Assembly: GCF_030268965.1 (NCBI RefSeq)
Contig: NZ_BSSE01000033.1
Location: 1-64,000, forward strand
Length of the DNA: 64,000 bases
Origin: Microtetraspora sp. NBRC 16547
Lineage (GTDB): Bacteria; Actinomycetota; Actinomycetes; Streptosporangiales; Streptosporangiaceae
Reading direction: 5' to 3'
Shown in pieces: positions 7,178 to 15,516 of the stretch. The notes under the pieces were generated by a model. The model made no database searches. It saw nothing but the letters and a program-made list of their open reading frames with translations, and was not told the origin of the DNA. Position numbers and translations under genes: made by a program. Each line of letters opens with the position of its first letter. The stretch's first letter is position 1.

Positions 7178-7983
7178 GCACGGCCAGGACTTGGCTGGTA
7201 GCGCTTTGCTTATTGGGGCTCACCGGATGCGCGTCCGGTGAGCCTCGGCGATTTCCTGCGAACAGTTCCCTGGATGGCCAGTGCTCCGTGGCCCCCTCGG
7301 GAGCACGCCGAGTCATTTTGCGAATGCGGGACGGAGTCCGACTGGGCGCGGCGGCGCTGGGACCGACCCAGGCCACTGTCGGCGTCGTGCTTGCTCACGG
7401 AGCGAGCCAAACCCTGTGTGACTGGCTCACAGAGGCCGACCGCATCGTCTCAGGCGCCCAGGTGCGGATCCTCATTCCGGATCGCAGAGGGGTGGGATCC
7501 AGCGAAGGAACCCCCGATGCAGCGAAATACTCCGCCGACATGGTCGAAGCGGCACTGTGGCTACAGGCTCACGGCACGTCACAGATCGTGCTGATCGGAT
7601 CGTCGTACGGCGCTCCGATCGCGGTGACCGCAGGGCAGGGCACGGGTGAAGGAGTCTCTCCCAAGGACTCGGCACCGGGGCCGCTGAAGCCGCCTGCGTG
7701 CGCGGTGGTGGCCATATCTCCAGCGCGATCGATCGAAGAGGGCACTGGCTCCATCCAGCCGCTCAAAATCAGTTCGTTCGCTCCGAGATTATGGATCGCC
7801 GCAGAAGAAGGAAGGTCCGATATCGTCGGCAACGCGCGGGCGCTCTTCTCCAAACTGGGGTCGGATAAGAAAGAGCACTTCCTGCTGATTCCCGGCACCG
7901 ACCATAGCCTTGGTCTTGTGCAAAATCACCCAGACGTGAGAAACCTCATCCAGAACGCCGTCCGCGAGTGTTTTTCGAACTAG
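7174..7983 (+). CDS. Secreted lipoprotein, alpha/beta-hydrolase fold
   Basis: The protein has 269 residues. A lipoprotein signal peptide is clear (WLVALCLLGLTGC; lipobox LTGC with Cys at ~19). The mature part has the hydrolase order: a short DGVRLGAA strand, VLAHGASQTLCDW (oxyanion HG), IPDRRGVGSSEG, nucleophile elbow GSSYG, and a final LIPGTDHSL with the catalytic-type His. Closest recognisable class is the dienelactone-hydrolase/esterase family anchored outside the membrane. The start is the GTG at 7174, coupled to the upstream ORF, with a GGAAAGG ribosome site. The substrate is unknown. Confidence 0.8.
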   Translation: MSTARTWLVALCLLGLTGCASGEPRRFPANSSLDGQCSVAPSGARRVILRMRDGVRLGAAALGPTQATVGVVLAHGASQTLCDWLTEADRIVSGAQVRILIPDRRGVGSSEGTPDAAKYSADMVEAALWLQAHGTSQIVLIGSSYGAPIAVTAGQGTGEGVSPKDSAPGPLKPPACAVVAISPARSIEEGTGSIQPLKISSFAPRLWIAAEEGRSDIVGNARALFSKLGSDKKEHFLLIPGTDHSLGLVQNHPDVRNLIQNAVRECFSN

Positions 7984-8098
7984 GCCAGGATCTTCAAGGC
8001 GACCATGGGGCGTTGCGATCCCCCTTCAGCGCTCGTCAAGAGGGTTGAAAGCGTCTGATGGCAGCCTGCGGCCAACAGCAGCTGAAGGGACCCTCACC

Positions 8099-8611
8099 AT
8101 GATCACCCGCTCTTTGGCAGGCATCGCCGTCGCAACCGGAATTCTCGCCCTCACCCCGATCACCGTGTCGACCGCCGCCCAGGCGGCCACCGGCTCCACC
8201 GCCGGCGCGTCGGGCGCACAGGCCGCGGCCCCTGGCCAGTGGGGGCCCTACTACGCCTCCGGGAAGAAGGCCAAGACGCTCGGCTCGCTGACGGCGGCGC
8301 CGAAGGACGACCCCAGCCAGCCCGCCCCCTACGTCAAGGTCACCGGCAGCGTCGTCAGCCTGACTCGCCAGTCTTCGACCTGCGGGTGGGCCCTCTTCCG
8401 CGTCAGCTACTTCGACTCCGCCAACCAGCCACACCTGGCGTACCGCAACTACCGCAGCTGCTCGTACGGCACGACGCAGAAGTTCGCGTTCGACGCCAAG
8501 AACGTCGGCGAGGTCGAGCTCAAGGTCTGCGCCGAGGCGAAGGCGTCCAAGCCGTCCGTCAACTGCCTCTACGGCGGTGTCTGGAAGCCGCTGTACACCT
8601 ACTACCAGTAG
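8099..8611 (+). CDS. Small secreted protein (170 aa)
   Basis: The ATG at 8099 has GAAGGGA upstream and starts a Sec signal peptide (MITRSLAGIAVATGILALTP, cleavage near AQAA). The mature protein is about 140 residues, with four Cys (SSTCGW, YRSCSY, LKVCAE, VNCLYG) that could make two disulfides, and a C-terminal Tyr/Trp-rich tail (WKPLYTYYQ). It is similar in style to small beta-sandwich secreted proteins of actinomycetes; no enzyme motif is seen. Confidence 0.7.
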   Translation: MITRSLAGIAVATGILALTPITVSTAAQAATGSTAGASGAQAAAPGQWGPYYASGKKAKTLGSLTAAPKDDPSQPAPYVKVTGSVVSLTRQSSTCGWALFRVSYFDSANQPHLAYRNYRSCSYGTTQKFAFDAKNVGEVELKVCAEAKASKPSVNCLYGGVWKPLYTYYQ

Positions 8612-8884
8612 ATCTCTCCGCGACCTGCTGAGCCGGGCCTCTCCGCACGGCTGCGTCGATGGCCTGTTCCTTCGGTCCCGAGGCCGCCGGTTCCGGGACC
8701 GCACCGCACGCCTGGGGCAGCACCGATCAGGCAGGGTGGTCACCCCGGTGACGGCCGCCGTCACCAGGGTGATGGCCGCCGTCAGCAGCTCAACGACGAC
8801 GAGGAAAGTGGCGCCGATCGCTACGGCAACCGCTGCGACGACCACAGTCGCCGTAGCGGCCGCCTTGCTTTCGCGATCAGGTTC
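8612..8884. other. Intergenic region between convergent genes
   Basis: The 273 bp separate two converging genes. The minus strand can encode a short hydrophobic peptide (AAVAVAIGATFLVVVELLTA), but it lacks a ribosome site and a family, so it is not called. No clear hairpin stands out. Confidence 0.4.
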
Positions 8885-9616
8885 TCAGCCCTTGGACGTC
8901 GGCACGCTGTCAGAGCGTGATGCGGAGACCGCGAGTGCCGGCAGATCCCACTCATCGTTGGGGGTGCGCAGGACCCGAACGCCGAGGAATCCCATGCCCA
9001 CCGCGGTGAACCCCCAGCCGGTGAGGTCCAGCCAGGAGTAGTTGAGGATGACGGCCGTCAGATGCAGCGGTTGCGAGATCGCCAATGCGATCGACACCGG
9101 CCGTGGGGCGAGCCTGGCCCGGAAGGCGAGGATGCCGAGCAGCAGCGTGCCGACGATGTGCCCCACCACGAAGACGAGGCCCGGGACAGCGGTCAGGCCG
9201 AAGATCTCGTCGCTCAGCCGGGTCACGGTCGGCGGGTCCAGGCCGATGTCGGTCGCGGCCAACACTCCGTAGTCGTTCGCTCCGAGGACGGTCATACCGA
9301 GATAACCCGGGATGAGAAAGGCGGCGGTCCACGCGGTCAGGACGGGCCGGTGGCGGCGCCCCAGGCGCACGGCCGCGTACGCCCCGGGCAAGAGGGTGAA
9401 CAGTGCCGGAATACCGAGGAGCAGCACGAACCGCTGTGCGTCGGCGTGGGCGGCGACATCGGCTCCCACGTCGCCGGACCAACCCGGGATGACGAACCGG
9501 ATCACGGCCACGCAGGCCGGGCCGATGGGCATGAGGATCGCCGCCGTCACCCGGCCCAGCGTGCGCAGGTCACGCCGGGCGCGGGCGGGCGCGTCGGGAA
9601 GCGCCAGGTCGCTCAT
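8885..9616 (-). CDS. Multi-pass membrane protein (243 aa), partner of a 124-aa membrane protein
   Basis: The ATG at 9616 overlaps the upstream stop (ATGA). About seven hydrophobic segments are seen, for example AAILMPIGPACVAVIRFVI, FVLLLGIPALFTLLPGAYA, PGLVFVVGHIVGTLLLGILA and WGFTAVGMGFLGV. The layout resembles DUF4386-type proteins of unknown function. It is divergent from a NarL-type two-component system, which likely controls it or reads its state. Confidence 0.65.
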   Translation of the reverse strand: MSDLALPDAPARARRDLRTLGRVTAAILMPIGPACVAVIRFVIPGWSGDVGADVAAHADAQRFVLLLGIPALFTLLPGAYAAVRLGRRHRPVLTAWTAAFLIPGYLGMTVLGANDYGVLAATDIGLDPPTVTRLSDEIFGLTAVPGLVFVVGHIVGTLLLGILAFRARLAPRPVSIALAISQPLHLTAVILNYSWLDLTGWGFTAVGMGFLGVRVLRTPNDEWDLPALAVSASRSDSVPTSKG

Positions 9617-9987
9617 CGAGCCGGCCTCGGCCCGATGAGCAGAAGCACGGCCACGAGGAGGGACAGCAGGATCCCCGCCGAGACCATCATGACCGCCTGG
9701 GCGGGGATGTCGGGGATGAAGAACACCGGCAGTCCGGTCAGCGCGGAGAGCACCCGCGTCACGATCACGACGACCCGCGCCCCCAGCGCGCCGCGCCAGG
9801 CGAACGGGAGGGCCACGAGCGTGGTGAGGTCGACCGCGAGGACCACGGCCGCGAGGACGGGGCCGTCGGAGAACTGCGGCACCCACGTGATGATGCTGAG
9901 GATGGCGAGCACGACCGCGAGGACGAGGCCGATACGGGCGGGGAGGGGGGCGCGGCGTGTGGTCGCGCCGGGAAGATCGGTGGACAT
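9613..9987 (-). CDS. Small four-helix membrane protein (124 aa)
   Basis: The ATG at 9987 has AGGAGA eight bases upstream. Four hydrophobic helices fill the protein (LVLAVVLAILSIITW, VLAAVVLAVDLTTLVALPFA, VVVIVTRVLSALTGLPVFF, MVSAGILLSLLVAVLLLIG). It is the first gene of a coupled pair with the 243-aa membrane protein and is divergent from the response regulator at 10165. Function unknown. Confidence 0.65.
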   Translation of the reverse strand: MSTDLPGATTRRAPLPARIGLVLAVVLAILSIITWVPQFSDGPVLAAVVLAVDLTTLVALPFAWRGALGARVVVIVTRVLSALTGLPVFFIPDIPAQAVMMVSAGILLSLLVAVLLLIGPRPAR

Positions 9988-10164
9988 GTCGGTTCTCCTC
10001 TGCTGGCAGATGCCGCCGGTAGGGTTACCTGCCACTTTCGGAGTCCGGCGCCGGGGTCGCATGAGGCGACTGCCCTTTCCCGGCGCGCTCTCGCCGGGAG
10101 ATTTCCCGGCGAGAGTAGGGCCACGGCCCCAGCCAGACCGCCGGGCCGACACCATAATCGAGCC

Positions 10165-10833
10165 ATGCTCCCCCAGCAGACCGATGATCGTGCGCCCATC
10201 CGGGTGCTCTTGGCCGATGATCATCCAGTCGTCCGGCGCGGACTCGCCGCCCTGCTCGCGACCCTCCCCGGAATCCAGGTCGTCGCACAGGCGGGCAACG
10301 GTGAGGAGGCGTTGCGCGAGGTCGCGCTGAACCGGCCCGACATCGTCGTCATGGACCTGCGCATGCCGACCATGGACGGGGTGGAGGCGACCCGCCGAAT
10401 CGTCCGGGACTACCCCGCCACCGCCGTCCTCGTGCTCACGATGTTCCACGAAGACACCCTCGTCGCCGAGGCGCTCCGCGCCGGTGCCCGCGGCTATCTG
10501 CTGAAGGTGGCGGAGCAGGACGAGATCGAGCGCGCGATCCGTGCCGTCGCCGCGGGAGATGCGATCTTCAGCAGCGCCGTCGCGGGGCGGGTGCTCGGGC
10601 GGATCACGGTGGACCGGGCTGCCCCGGCGCTGCCTCAGCTGTCACCACGCGAGCGCCAGGTGCTCGACCTGATCGCGGCGGGAGCGACGAATACGTCGAT
10701 CGCCCATCGGCTGGGGGTCACCCAGAAAACCGTCCGCAACCACATTTCAGCGATCTTCCTCAAGCTGGGCGTGGCCAGCCGAGGTGAGGCCATCGTGATG
10801 GCCAGGGATGCCGGGCTCGGCCGCCATGCCTGA
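10165..10833 (+). CDS. NarL/FixJ-family response regulator
   Basis: The protein has 222 residues. The receiver domain has the acidic pair at 18-19 (LLADDHP), phosphoacceptor Asp64 (VVMDLRMP), Thr in VLTMF and Lys in YLLKVAE. The LuxR-type DNA-binding domain starts near residue 157 (LSPRERQVLDLIAAG, then NTSIAHRLGVTQKTVRNHIS). Its end overlaps the start of the histidine kinase, so the two form a cognate pair. Likely targets are the divergent membrane-protein genes, by analogy with self-contained Streptomyces systems. Confidence 0.92.
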   Translation: MLPQQTDDRAPIRVLLADDHPVVRRGLAALLATLPGIQVVAQAGNGEEALREVALNRPDIVVMDLRMPTMDGVEATRRIVRDYPATAVLVLTMFHEDTLVAEALRAGARGYLLKVAEQDEIERAIRAVAAGDAIFSSAVAGRVLGRITVDRAAPALPQLSPRERQVLDLIAAGATNTSIAHRLGVTQKTVRNHISAIFLKLGVASRGEAIVMARDAGLGRHA

Positions 10834-12913
10834 TCCCGCCGTACCCGATGCCGCCATGCCTGACCCCGCCGTACCTGATGCCGTCGAGCCTGATGCCGTC
10901 GAGCCCGTGCCCGGTTCGGAAGAAACCACTTCCCCCGTCCGTACCCGGGTGGGCGCAACCGCGGCAGCCGGAACCGTCCTCGCCATCTCAGCGATCGCAT
11001 TCGCCGTCACCGCCGGAGCCGAGTGGCAGATCTTCGTCGACTCCTACACCCTGACCAACCTCGTCATAGGGCTCGGCTTTCTCGCCGCCGGCACGACGAT
11101 CGCATGGTTCCGCCCGCGCAACCTCATCGGCTCCCTGTTCCTGATATGCGGACTCGGACATCTGACGACCGCGGCCACGACGATGGCCATGCTGTTCGGC
11201 CTCAACGCGGACTGGCCGACCCCGGCCACCCGGACACTGTCGACCTTGTCGACCGGGGCGTGGCAACTCGGCATCACCTGGCTGTTCAGTCTCGCCCTCT
11301 TGGTCTTCCCCGACGGGCGCCTGCCGAGCCGGCGCTGGCTGCCGGTCGGCTGGCTCGTCATGGTCAGCGGCGCCTACCAGCTGGTGACGGGTGTGCTCTC
11401 GAACGGCTCGGTGCTCGGGAGTACCACGAAGACCGTGTCGATCATCTCCGTCGGGCTGGCCGTACCCGACTCGATCAATTCCGTGGCGGGCGGCGTCAAC
11501 GCGGTGGTCGAGGTGCTGGTGGTCGCCTCCCTCGTGTTCCGCTACCGGCGCGGCGACGAACGCACCCGGCGGCAACTGCTGTGGCTGATCCTCGCCGTGC
11601 TGGCGGCGCTCCTGCTCAACTCGCAGCGCTGGCTCACAGGTGACGGGCCGATCCTGCTCCTGCTGTCGTTCGTGCTCTTCCCGATCGCGATCGGGATCGC
11701 GATCGTGCGGCATGAGTTGTTCGACATCCGGCTCGTGCTGTCCAGGGCGTTGCTGTACGGCCTGACCCTGTCTGTGATCATCGCGGCGTACGCGGGGCTG
11801 GTGGCCGGATTCTCACTGCTCGTTCCGGAGGACGCCGAGCGCGGCGTGTCGATCGTCGCGGCGATCGTCGTGGCGATCTGCTTCACGCCGTTGCGACTGC
11901 TGCTGCAATGGCTGCTCGACCGCGCCTTCTACGGCACCCGTTCCGATCCGGCACAAACGGCGTGGCGCGTCGGCGAGCGACTGCGACACGACGACGACCT
12001 GGCCGGCGTGCTTGATCGAACGCGCGTCGCGCTACGTCTTCCCTGGATCGCCCTGCGCCGGGAACCCGGCGGAACCGAACTCGCAGCGACCGGCACGCCA
12101 CAGGACTCGGCGACCATCGAGTTGCCGCTCGGCTATCGCGGCGACGTGGTCGGAACCCTCGCCGTAGGACTGCGCCGCGGCGAATCACACCTGCACGACG
12201 CCGACCGGCGCACACTCGAACTCATCGCGACCCCGCTCGCGGTCGCGTTGCACGCCACCGGGTTGAGCGAGCAGGTCCAGCAGGCGCGCACCGCGATCGT
12301 GGAAGCCGCCGCGGCGGAGCGTGTGCGATTACAGCGCGAGCTTCACGACGGTCTCGGACCCACGCTCAGCAGTATCACCTTCCTCGCCGACGCGGCCTCC
12401 AACCTGATCAGCTCTGACCACGGTGAAGCCGAACGCCTGCTCGGCGAGGTACGAGCCGATCTGCGCGCCGCGCTCGACTCCGTTCGCCGCGTCGGCGAGG
12501 CGGGCACCATCGAACTCGACGATCTGGGGCTGCTGGGGGCGCTGGCCCAGAAGGTGACGGGCCTCTCCGACGAGGCACGCGGTGGGATAACGGTGGAACT
12601 GGACATGCCCGCGCAGCTCCCCGCGCTGTCACCCGCGGTCGAGTTGGCCGCCTACCGCATCATGAACGAGGCGCTGACGAACGTCCTACGGCACTCCGAC
12701 GCCCGCCGCTGCGTGATCACCATTTCCCTCGACGGCGAGCTCCTGATCAGCGTCGGCGACGACGGCACACCACCGGCTTCCTGGCGTCCGGGAGTCGGCC
12801 TGCGTTCGATCTCGGACCGTGCCGAAGAACTCGGCGGATCCGCCACCGCCGGGCCTTCCGCTCGAGGCTGGGAGGTCCACGCCCGACTCCCGCTCCACCC
12901 CGATCGGACCTAG
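10808..12913 (+). CDS. Membrane sensor histidine kinase (HisKA_3 type)
   Basis: The protein has up to 701 residues. The first ATG (10808) and the ATG at 10826 are both possible; the latter starts the MPDPAVPDA repeat. After a Pro/Asp-rich head come about nine membrane segments (to residue ~365), a GAF-like linker with LPLGYRGDVVGTLAVG, then the HisKA_3 dimerisation box with the phospho-His (RVRLQRELHDGLGPTLSSI, ~residue 507). An HATPase domain follows (NEALTNVLRHSDA, VGDDGT, GVGLRSISDRAEELGG). It is coupled to the NarL-type regulator. The signal sensed is unknown; the many-helix input suggests a membrane cue. Confidence 0.9.
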   Translation: MPGSAAMPDPAVPDAAMPDPAVPDAVEPDAVEPVPGSEETTSPVRTRVGATAAAGTVLAISAIAFAVTAGAEWQIFVDSYTLTNLVIGLGFLAAGTTIAWFRPRNLIGSLFLICGLGHLTTAATTMAMLFGLNADWPTPATRTLSTLSTGAWQLGITWLFSLALLVFPDGRLPSRRWLPVGWLVMVSGAYQLVTGVLSNGSVLGSTTKTVSIISVGLAVPDSINSVAGGVNAVVEVLVVASLVFRYRRGDERTRRQLLWLILAVLAALLLNSQRWLTGDGPILLLLSFVLFPIAIGIAIVRHELFDIRLVLSRALLYGLTLSVIIAAYAGLVAGFSLLVPEDAERGVSIVAAIVVAICFTPLRLLLQWLLDRAFYGTRSDPAQTAWRVGERLRHDDDLAGVLDRTRVALRLPWIALRREPGGTELAATGTPQDSATIELPLGYRGDVVGTLAVGLRRGESHLHDADRRTLELIATPLAVALHATGLSEQVQQARTAIVEAAAAERVRLQRELHDGLGPTLSSITFLADAASNLISSDHGEAERLLGEVRADLRAALDSVRRVGEAGTIELDDLGLLGALAQKVTGLSDEARGGITVELDMPAQLPALSPAVELAAYRIMNEALTNVLRHSDARRCVITISLDGELLISVGDDGTPPASWRPGVGLRSISDRAEELGGSATAGPSARGWEVHARLPLHPDRT
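10822..10881 (+). repeat. Two 30-bp tandem units in the kinase N-terminus
   Basis: GCC-ATG-CCT-GAT/C-CCC-GCC-GTA-CCC/T-GAT-GCC is repeated twice, giving MPDPAVPDA twice and then EPDAVEP. Each unit contains an ATG, so the true start may lie at either copy and repeat slippage could change the N-terminus. Confidence 0.5.
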
Positions 12914-13074
12914 TGCCGTGACCGGCAAGGTTTGCCCGGAAGGAGCGGTGTCCAGGGTGGTGCATCGCAAGGCGGAGGAGGAGGTCGTAGCGGAGCCTAC
13001 GGCCGACGACGACAACGCAGCGAGGTGCCGCCCTGGGCGACGCGACGGGGCAAAGATTGACGGGAGGGGCACTA
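12911..13074. repeat. MITE-like repeat, copy 1 (164 bp)
   Basis: The ends are imperfect inverted repeats (TAGTGCC...TTTGCCC against GGGCAAA...GGGGCACTA). The core shares about 40 of 44 bases with the core of the element at 24189-24392 (around CGCAAGGCGGAG-AGGAGGTCG-AGCGGAGCCT-CGGCCGAC), and a second shared block (GACAACGC-GCGAGG-GCC) follows. No protein is encoded. It begins at the kinase stop codon and fills the gap to the convergent kinase-GH6 gene. Confidence 0.65.
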
Positions 13075-13099
13075 AGTCCGACCCACGCTCGGCGAGCGG

Positions 13100-15388
13100 T
13101 CATCGCAGAGGCGGGACGGCGTCCTTCGCGCGCTGAAGGGCGAGTTCCGGCCACCAGGCGCCGCCTTGGGGGGTGACGATCCCGTAGACGGGGTCCGTGG
13201 ATCCGGTCGTGCCGCGGGTGCACTGGTCGTCCGACATACCGACAGGCCGGAGCCACAGTAATGCGTCGGCGAGTCCACTGCCGGTCCGGGTGGTCGGTCG
13301 GACACCGGCGCCGCGTCCGGGAGGATTGCACCAGATCTGCGGGTCCCTGTACTTGCCCGACGGCGGGTTCCAGTCGCCCTTGCCGTTCCTGCTCGTGTCG
13401 ATCACGAAGTGGGGCAGTCCTGCGGTGCTGTCGGGGATGGCGTCGATCTCCTCGTCAGGGCAGTTCCGCTTGAGTCCGGAGGACATGATCTTGACGCACT
13501 TGGCGAGTCGGGTGCCGTAGGCGATCAGCCGATCGGTCGGCTGGTAGCCCGCCGCGTTGAGAAAGAAGCCGTCGGCCTTCCCGACTCCTGCCTCGATCAG
13601 CCGTGCCGCGCTGACGTCGAGGGACGGCCAGCCGTCCATGCTGCCATCGAGATAGACGGCGGTGTGCGGCAGCGCGCCCAGGCGCTCGACGGCCGAAGCG
13701 AGTGCGTCGATCCTGGCCCGCTGGTCCTTCTCGTCGCCGAGGGCGCAGTCCTCGGAGCTTGGGAGCTCGGCGAGGCTGTCGGGTTCCAGCACGAACACCG
13801 CCGTACGGTCGCCGACCGCCCGCGCGATCGCGTCGATCCAGGCGAGGTACTCCTCGGAATTCGCCGCGCCGTTCGCGTTGCACGCGCGCAAGGGGATGTT
13901 GTCCGTGACGAAGACCGGCACCGCACCCTGCTGCGTCGCAGCGTCCAGCGTCGCGCTCGTGGCGCGGGCGGCCTCAGAGGCGGTCATCTCCCCCAGCCAC
14001 GCGGCCTGGGGAATCTGGGCCAGTGTCCGCATCAGCGCCGCGTCCCCGGCTCGCCCCGACGCTTCCCAGGTGGACGCCTGACGGGTCGCGTCACTGCTGG
14101 GGCTCACGTAGAACCGTACGGCCGGACCGTGCAGCGGATTGTCATCGGGGCCGGTGTCTCCCGAGGTCTTCCCGGTGGAGCCGGGGGTTCCACCCGCTGA
14201 TGCGGCGGACGGCTCCGACGGCGAAGTGGAGGACGCCTGTCGGTGACTTCCCTCCGATGCCGTCTGGACGGCGATGACGACCCCGGCCGTGGCGACCGCG
14301 GCGGCAGCGGTGGCGACTCCCGCGAAGAGGCGGGTCCGGCGGCTTCGGGGTGCGATGCCCGGCGAGCTCACGCGGGTCAGGGCCATGCCGCCGGCCACGT
14401 CACCTCCGGCGCCCCCGGCGCCTTCGGGGGCCAGGGCCTCTTCTTCTGGGACGCCGCCGTGCGCCCTCCCGGCCGTGGGGAGGGTCAGAGCGCCCGGCCT
14501 CGCCGTACCCGACGGCGTCATGCCCGGCTGCGCCGCATCTGCCCGCGGCGCGTCTGGTATTTCACCGATCGGAGTGCGGCCGGTGAGCACGTCGAGGAGC
14601 TGCTGCGCCGTGGGACGCTGGGCGGGATCCTTCGCCAGGGCCCATGCGACGATCGCCCGCAGCCCGGGTTCGAGCTGCGAAATATCGGGATCGTCATGAA
14701 GCACGCGATAGAAGATGTTGGAGATGGATTCCCCACCGAACGGCGCCTGGCCTGATGCGGCATACGTCACCAGAGCACCCCAGGAGAAGATGTCCGACGC
14801 CGAGGTCAGGCGCTCGCCGGTCACCTGCTCAGGCGACATGAAGGACGGCGTCCCCGCGATGATGTTGCTGACATGGGCGGCGTTCTCGGTGACCTGGGCG
14901 ATGCCGAAGTCGATGACCTTGGGGCCGACAGGTGACAGCAGCACGTTCGCCGGCTTGAGATCCCGGTGGACCACCCCCGCGCTGTGGATCGCCTGCAGCG
15001 CGACGGCGACGTTCACCGCGACCGCCTCCAGGTTCGACCCGGAGAGCGGCCCCTGGGTTCGCACAGCCTCCTGCAGCGTGGGGCCGGGGACGTACTCCGT
15101 TGCCAGGTAGGCGACGTCGCCGTCCACATCGGCACCGAGTACCGCTGCGGTGCAGAAGCGGGCGACGCGCTGTGCGGCGGCCACCTCGCGTTCGAAGCGG
15201 CGCCGGAAATCCGGATCGGCCGCCCACTGCGGGTGGATCACCTTGACCGCGACCTGGCGGCCCTCCTGGTCCCGGCCGAGGAACACGGTGCCCATGCCGC
15301 CCTGACCGAGTCTGCCGAGGATGCGAAACGGCCCAACCTGTCCAGGGTCCCCGTCCCGCGGGCTGCGGCCCTCCGCACCGCTCGTCAT
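13100..15388 (-). CDS. Transmembrane Ser/Thr kinase fused to a GH6 cellulase-like ectodomain
   Basis: The protein has 762 residues. The Hanks-type kinase domain spans ~18-272: G-loop LGQGGMGTVFLG, Lys49 (VAVKVI), HRDLKPAN with Asp143, DFG at 160-162, and SPEQ as the activation-loop end. A Pro/Ala-rich juxtamembrane region, one membrane helix (~354-374) and a Ser/Thr-rich linker follow. Residues ~424-760 form a GH6 domain: FYVSPSSDATRQASTW, VFVLEPDSLA with Asp537 (general acid), YLDGSMDGWPS, WCNPPGRGAG and the Trp-rich end GGAWWPELALQ. In the first GH6 signature (V-x-Y-x-x-P-x-R-D-C) the Tyr is Asp496 and the catalytic-site Asp is Ala502 (RAC), so hydrolysis may be lost. I infer a cellulose or glucan sensor that signals by phosphorylation. 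Confidence 0.9.
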   Translation of the reverse strand: MTSGAEGRSPRDGDPGQVGPFRILGRLGQGGMGTVFLGRDQEGRQVAVKVIHPQWAADPDFRRRFEREVAAAQRVARFCTAAVLGADVDGDVAYLATEYVPGPTLQEAVRTQGPLSGSNLEAVAVNVAVALQAIHSAGVVHRDLKPANVLLSPVGPKVIDFGIAQVTENAAHVSNIIAGTPSFMSPEQVTGERLTSASDIFSWGALVTYAASGQAPFGGESISNIFYRVLHDDPDISQLEPGLRAIVAWALAKDPAQRPTAQQLLDVLTGRTPIGEIPDAPRADAAQPGMTPSGTARPGALTLPTAGRAHGGVPEEEALAPEGAGGAGGDVAGGMALTRVSSPGIAPRSRRTRLFAGVATAAAAVATAGVVIAVQTASEGSHRQASSTSPSEPSAASAGGTPGSTGKTSGDTGPDDNPLHGPAVRFYVSPSSDATRQASTWEASGRAGDAALMRTLAQIPQAAWLGEMTASEAARATSATLDAATQQGAVPVFVTDNIPLRACNANGAANSEEYLAWIDAIARAVGDRTAVFVLEPDSLAELPSSEDCALGDEKDQRARIDALASAVERLGALPHTAVYLDGSMDGWPSLDVSAARLIEAGVGKADGFFLNAAGYQPTDRLIAYGTRLAKCVKIMSSGLKRNCPDEEIDAIPDSTAGLPHFVIDTSRNGKGDWNPPSGKYRDPQIWCNPPGRGAGVRPTTRTGSGLADALLWLRPVGMSDDQCTRGTTGSTDPVYGIVTPQGGAWWPELALQRAKDAVPPLR

Positions 15389-15516
15389 GGTTCCCCCGAT
15401 CGCCGGCTTTACGGCGTGATCCTAACCGGGCGATCCCGGCACTACCAGGGGAGACGTTCGCCGCCATCGCGCGATCTCCGTCCACCGGGGTCGGCTCGAC
15501 CGTCCACCCCGGCCAG

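Noticed and set aside
8750-8845. Short hydrophobic minus-strand peptide between convergent genes
   Set aside because: No ribosome site or family, and it merges into a long Arg-rich shadow frame.
9062-10330. A 422-codon plus-strand frame
   Set aside because: It is antisense to two coupled membrane-protein genes with clear starts and runs into the true response-regulator start in another frame.
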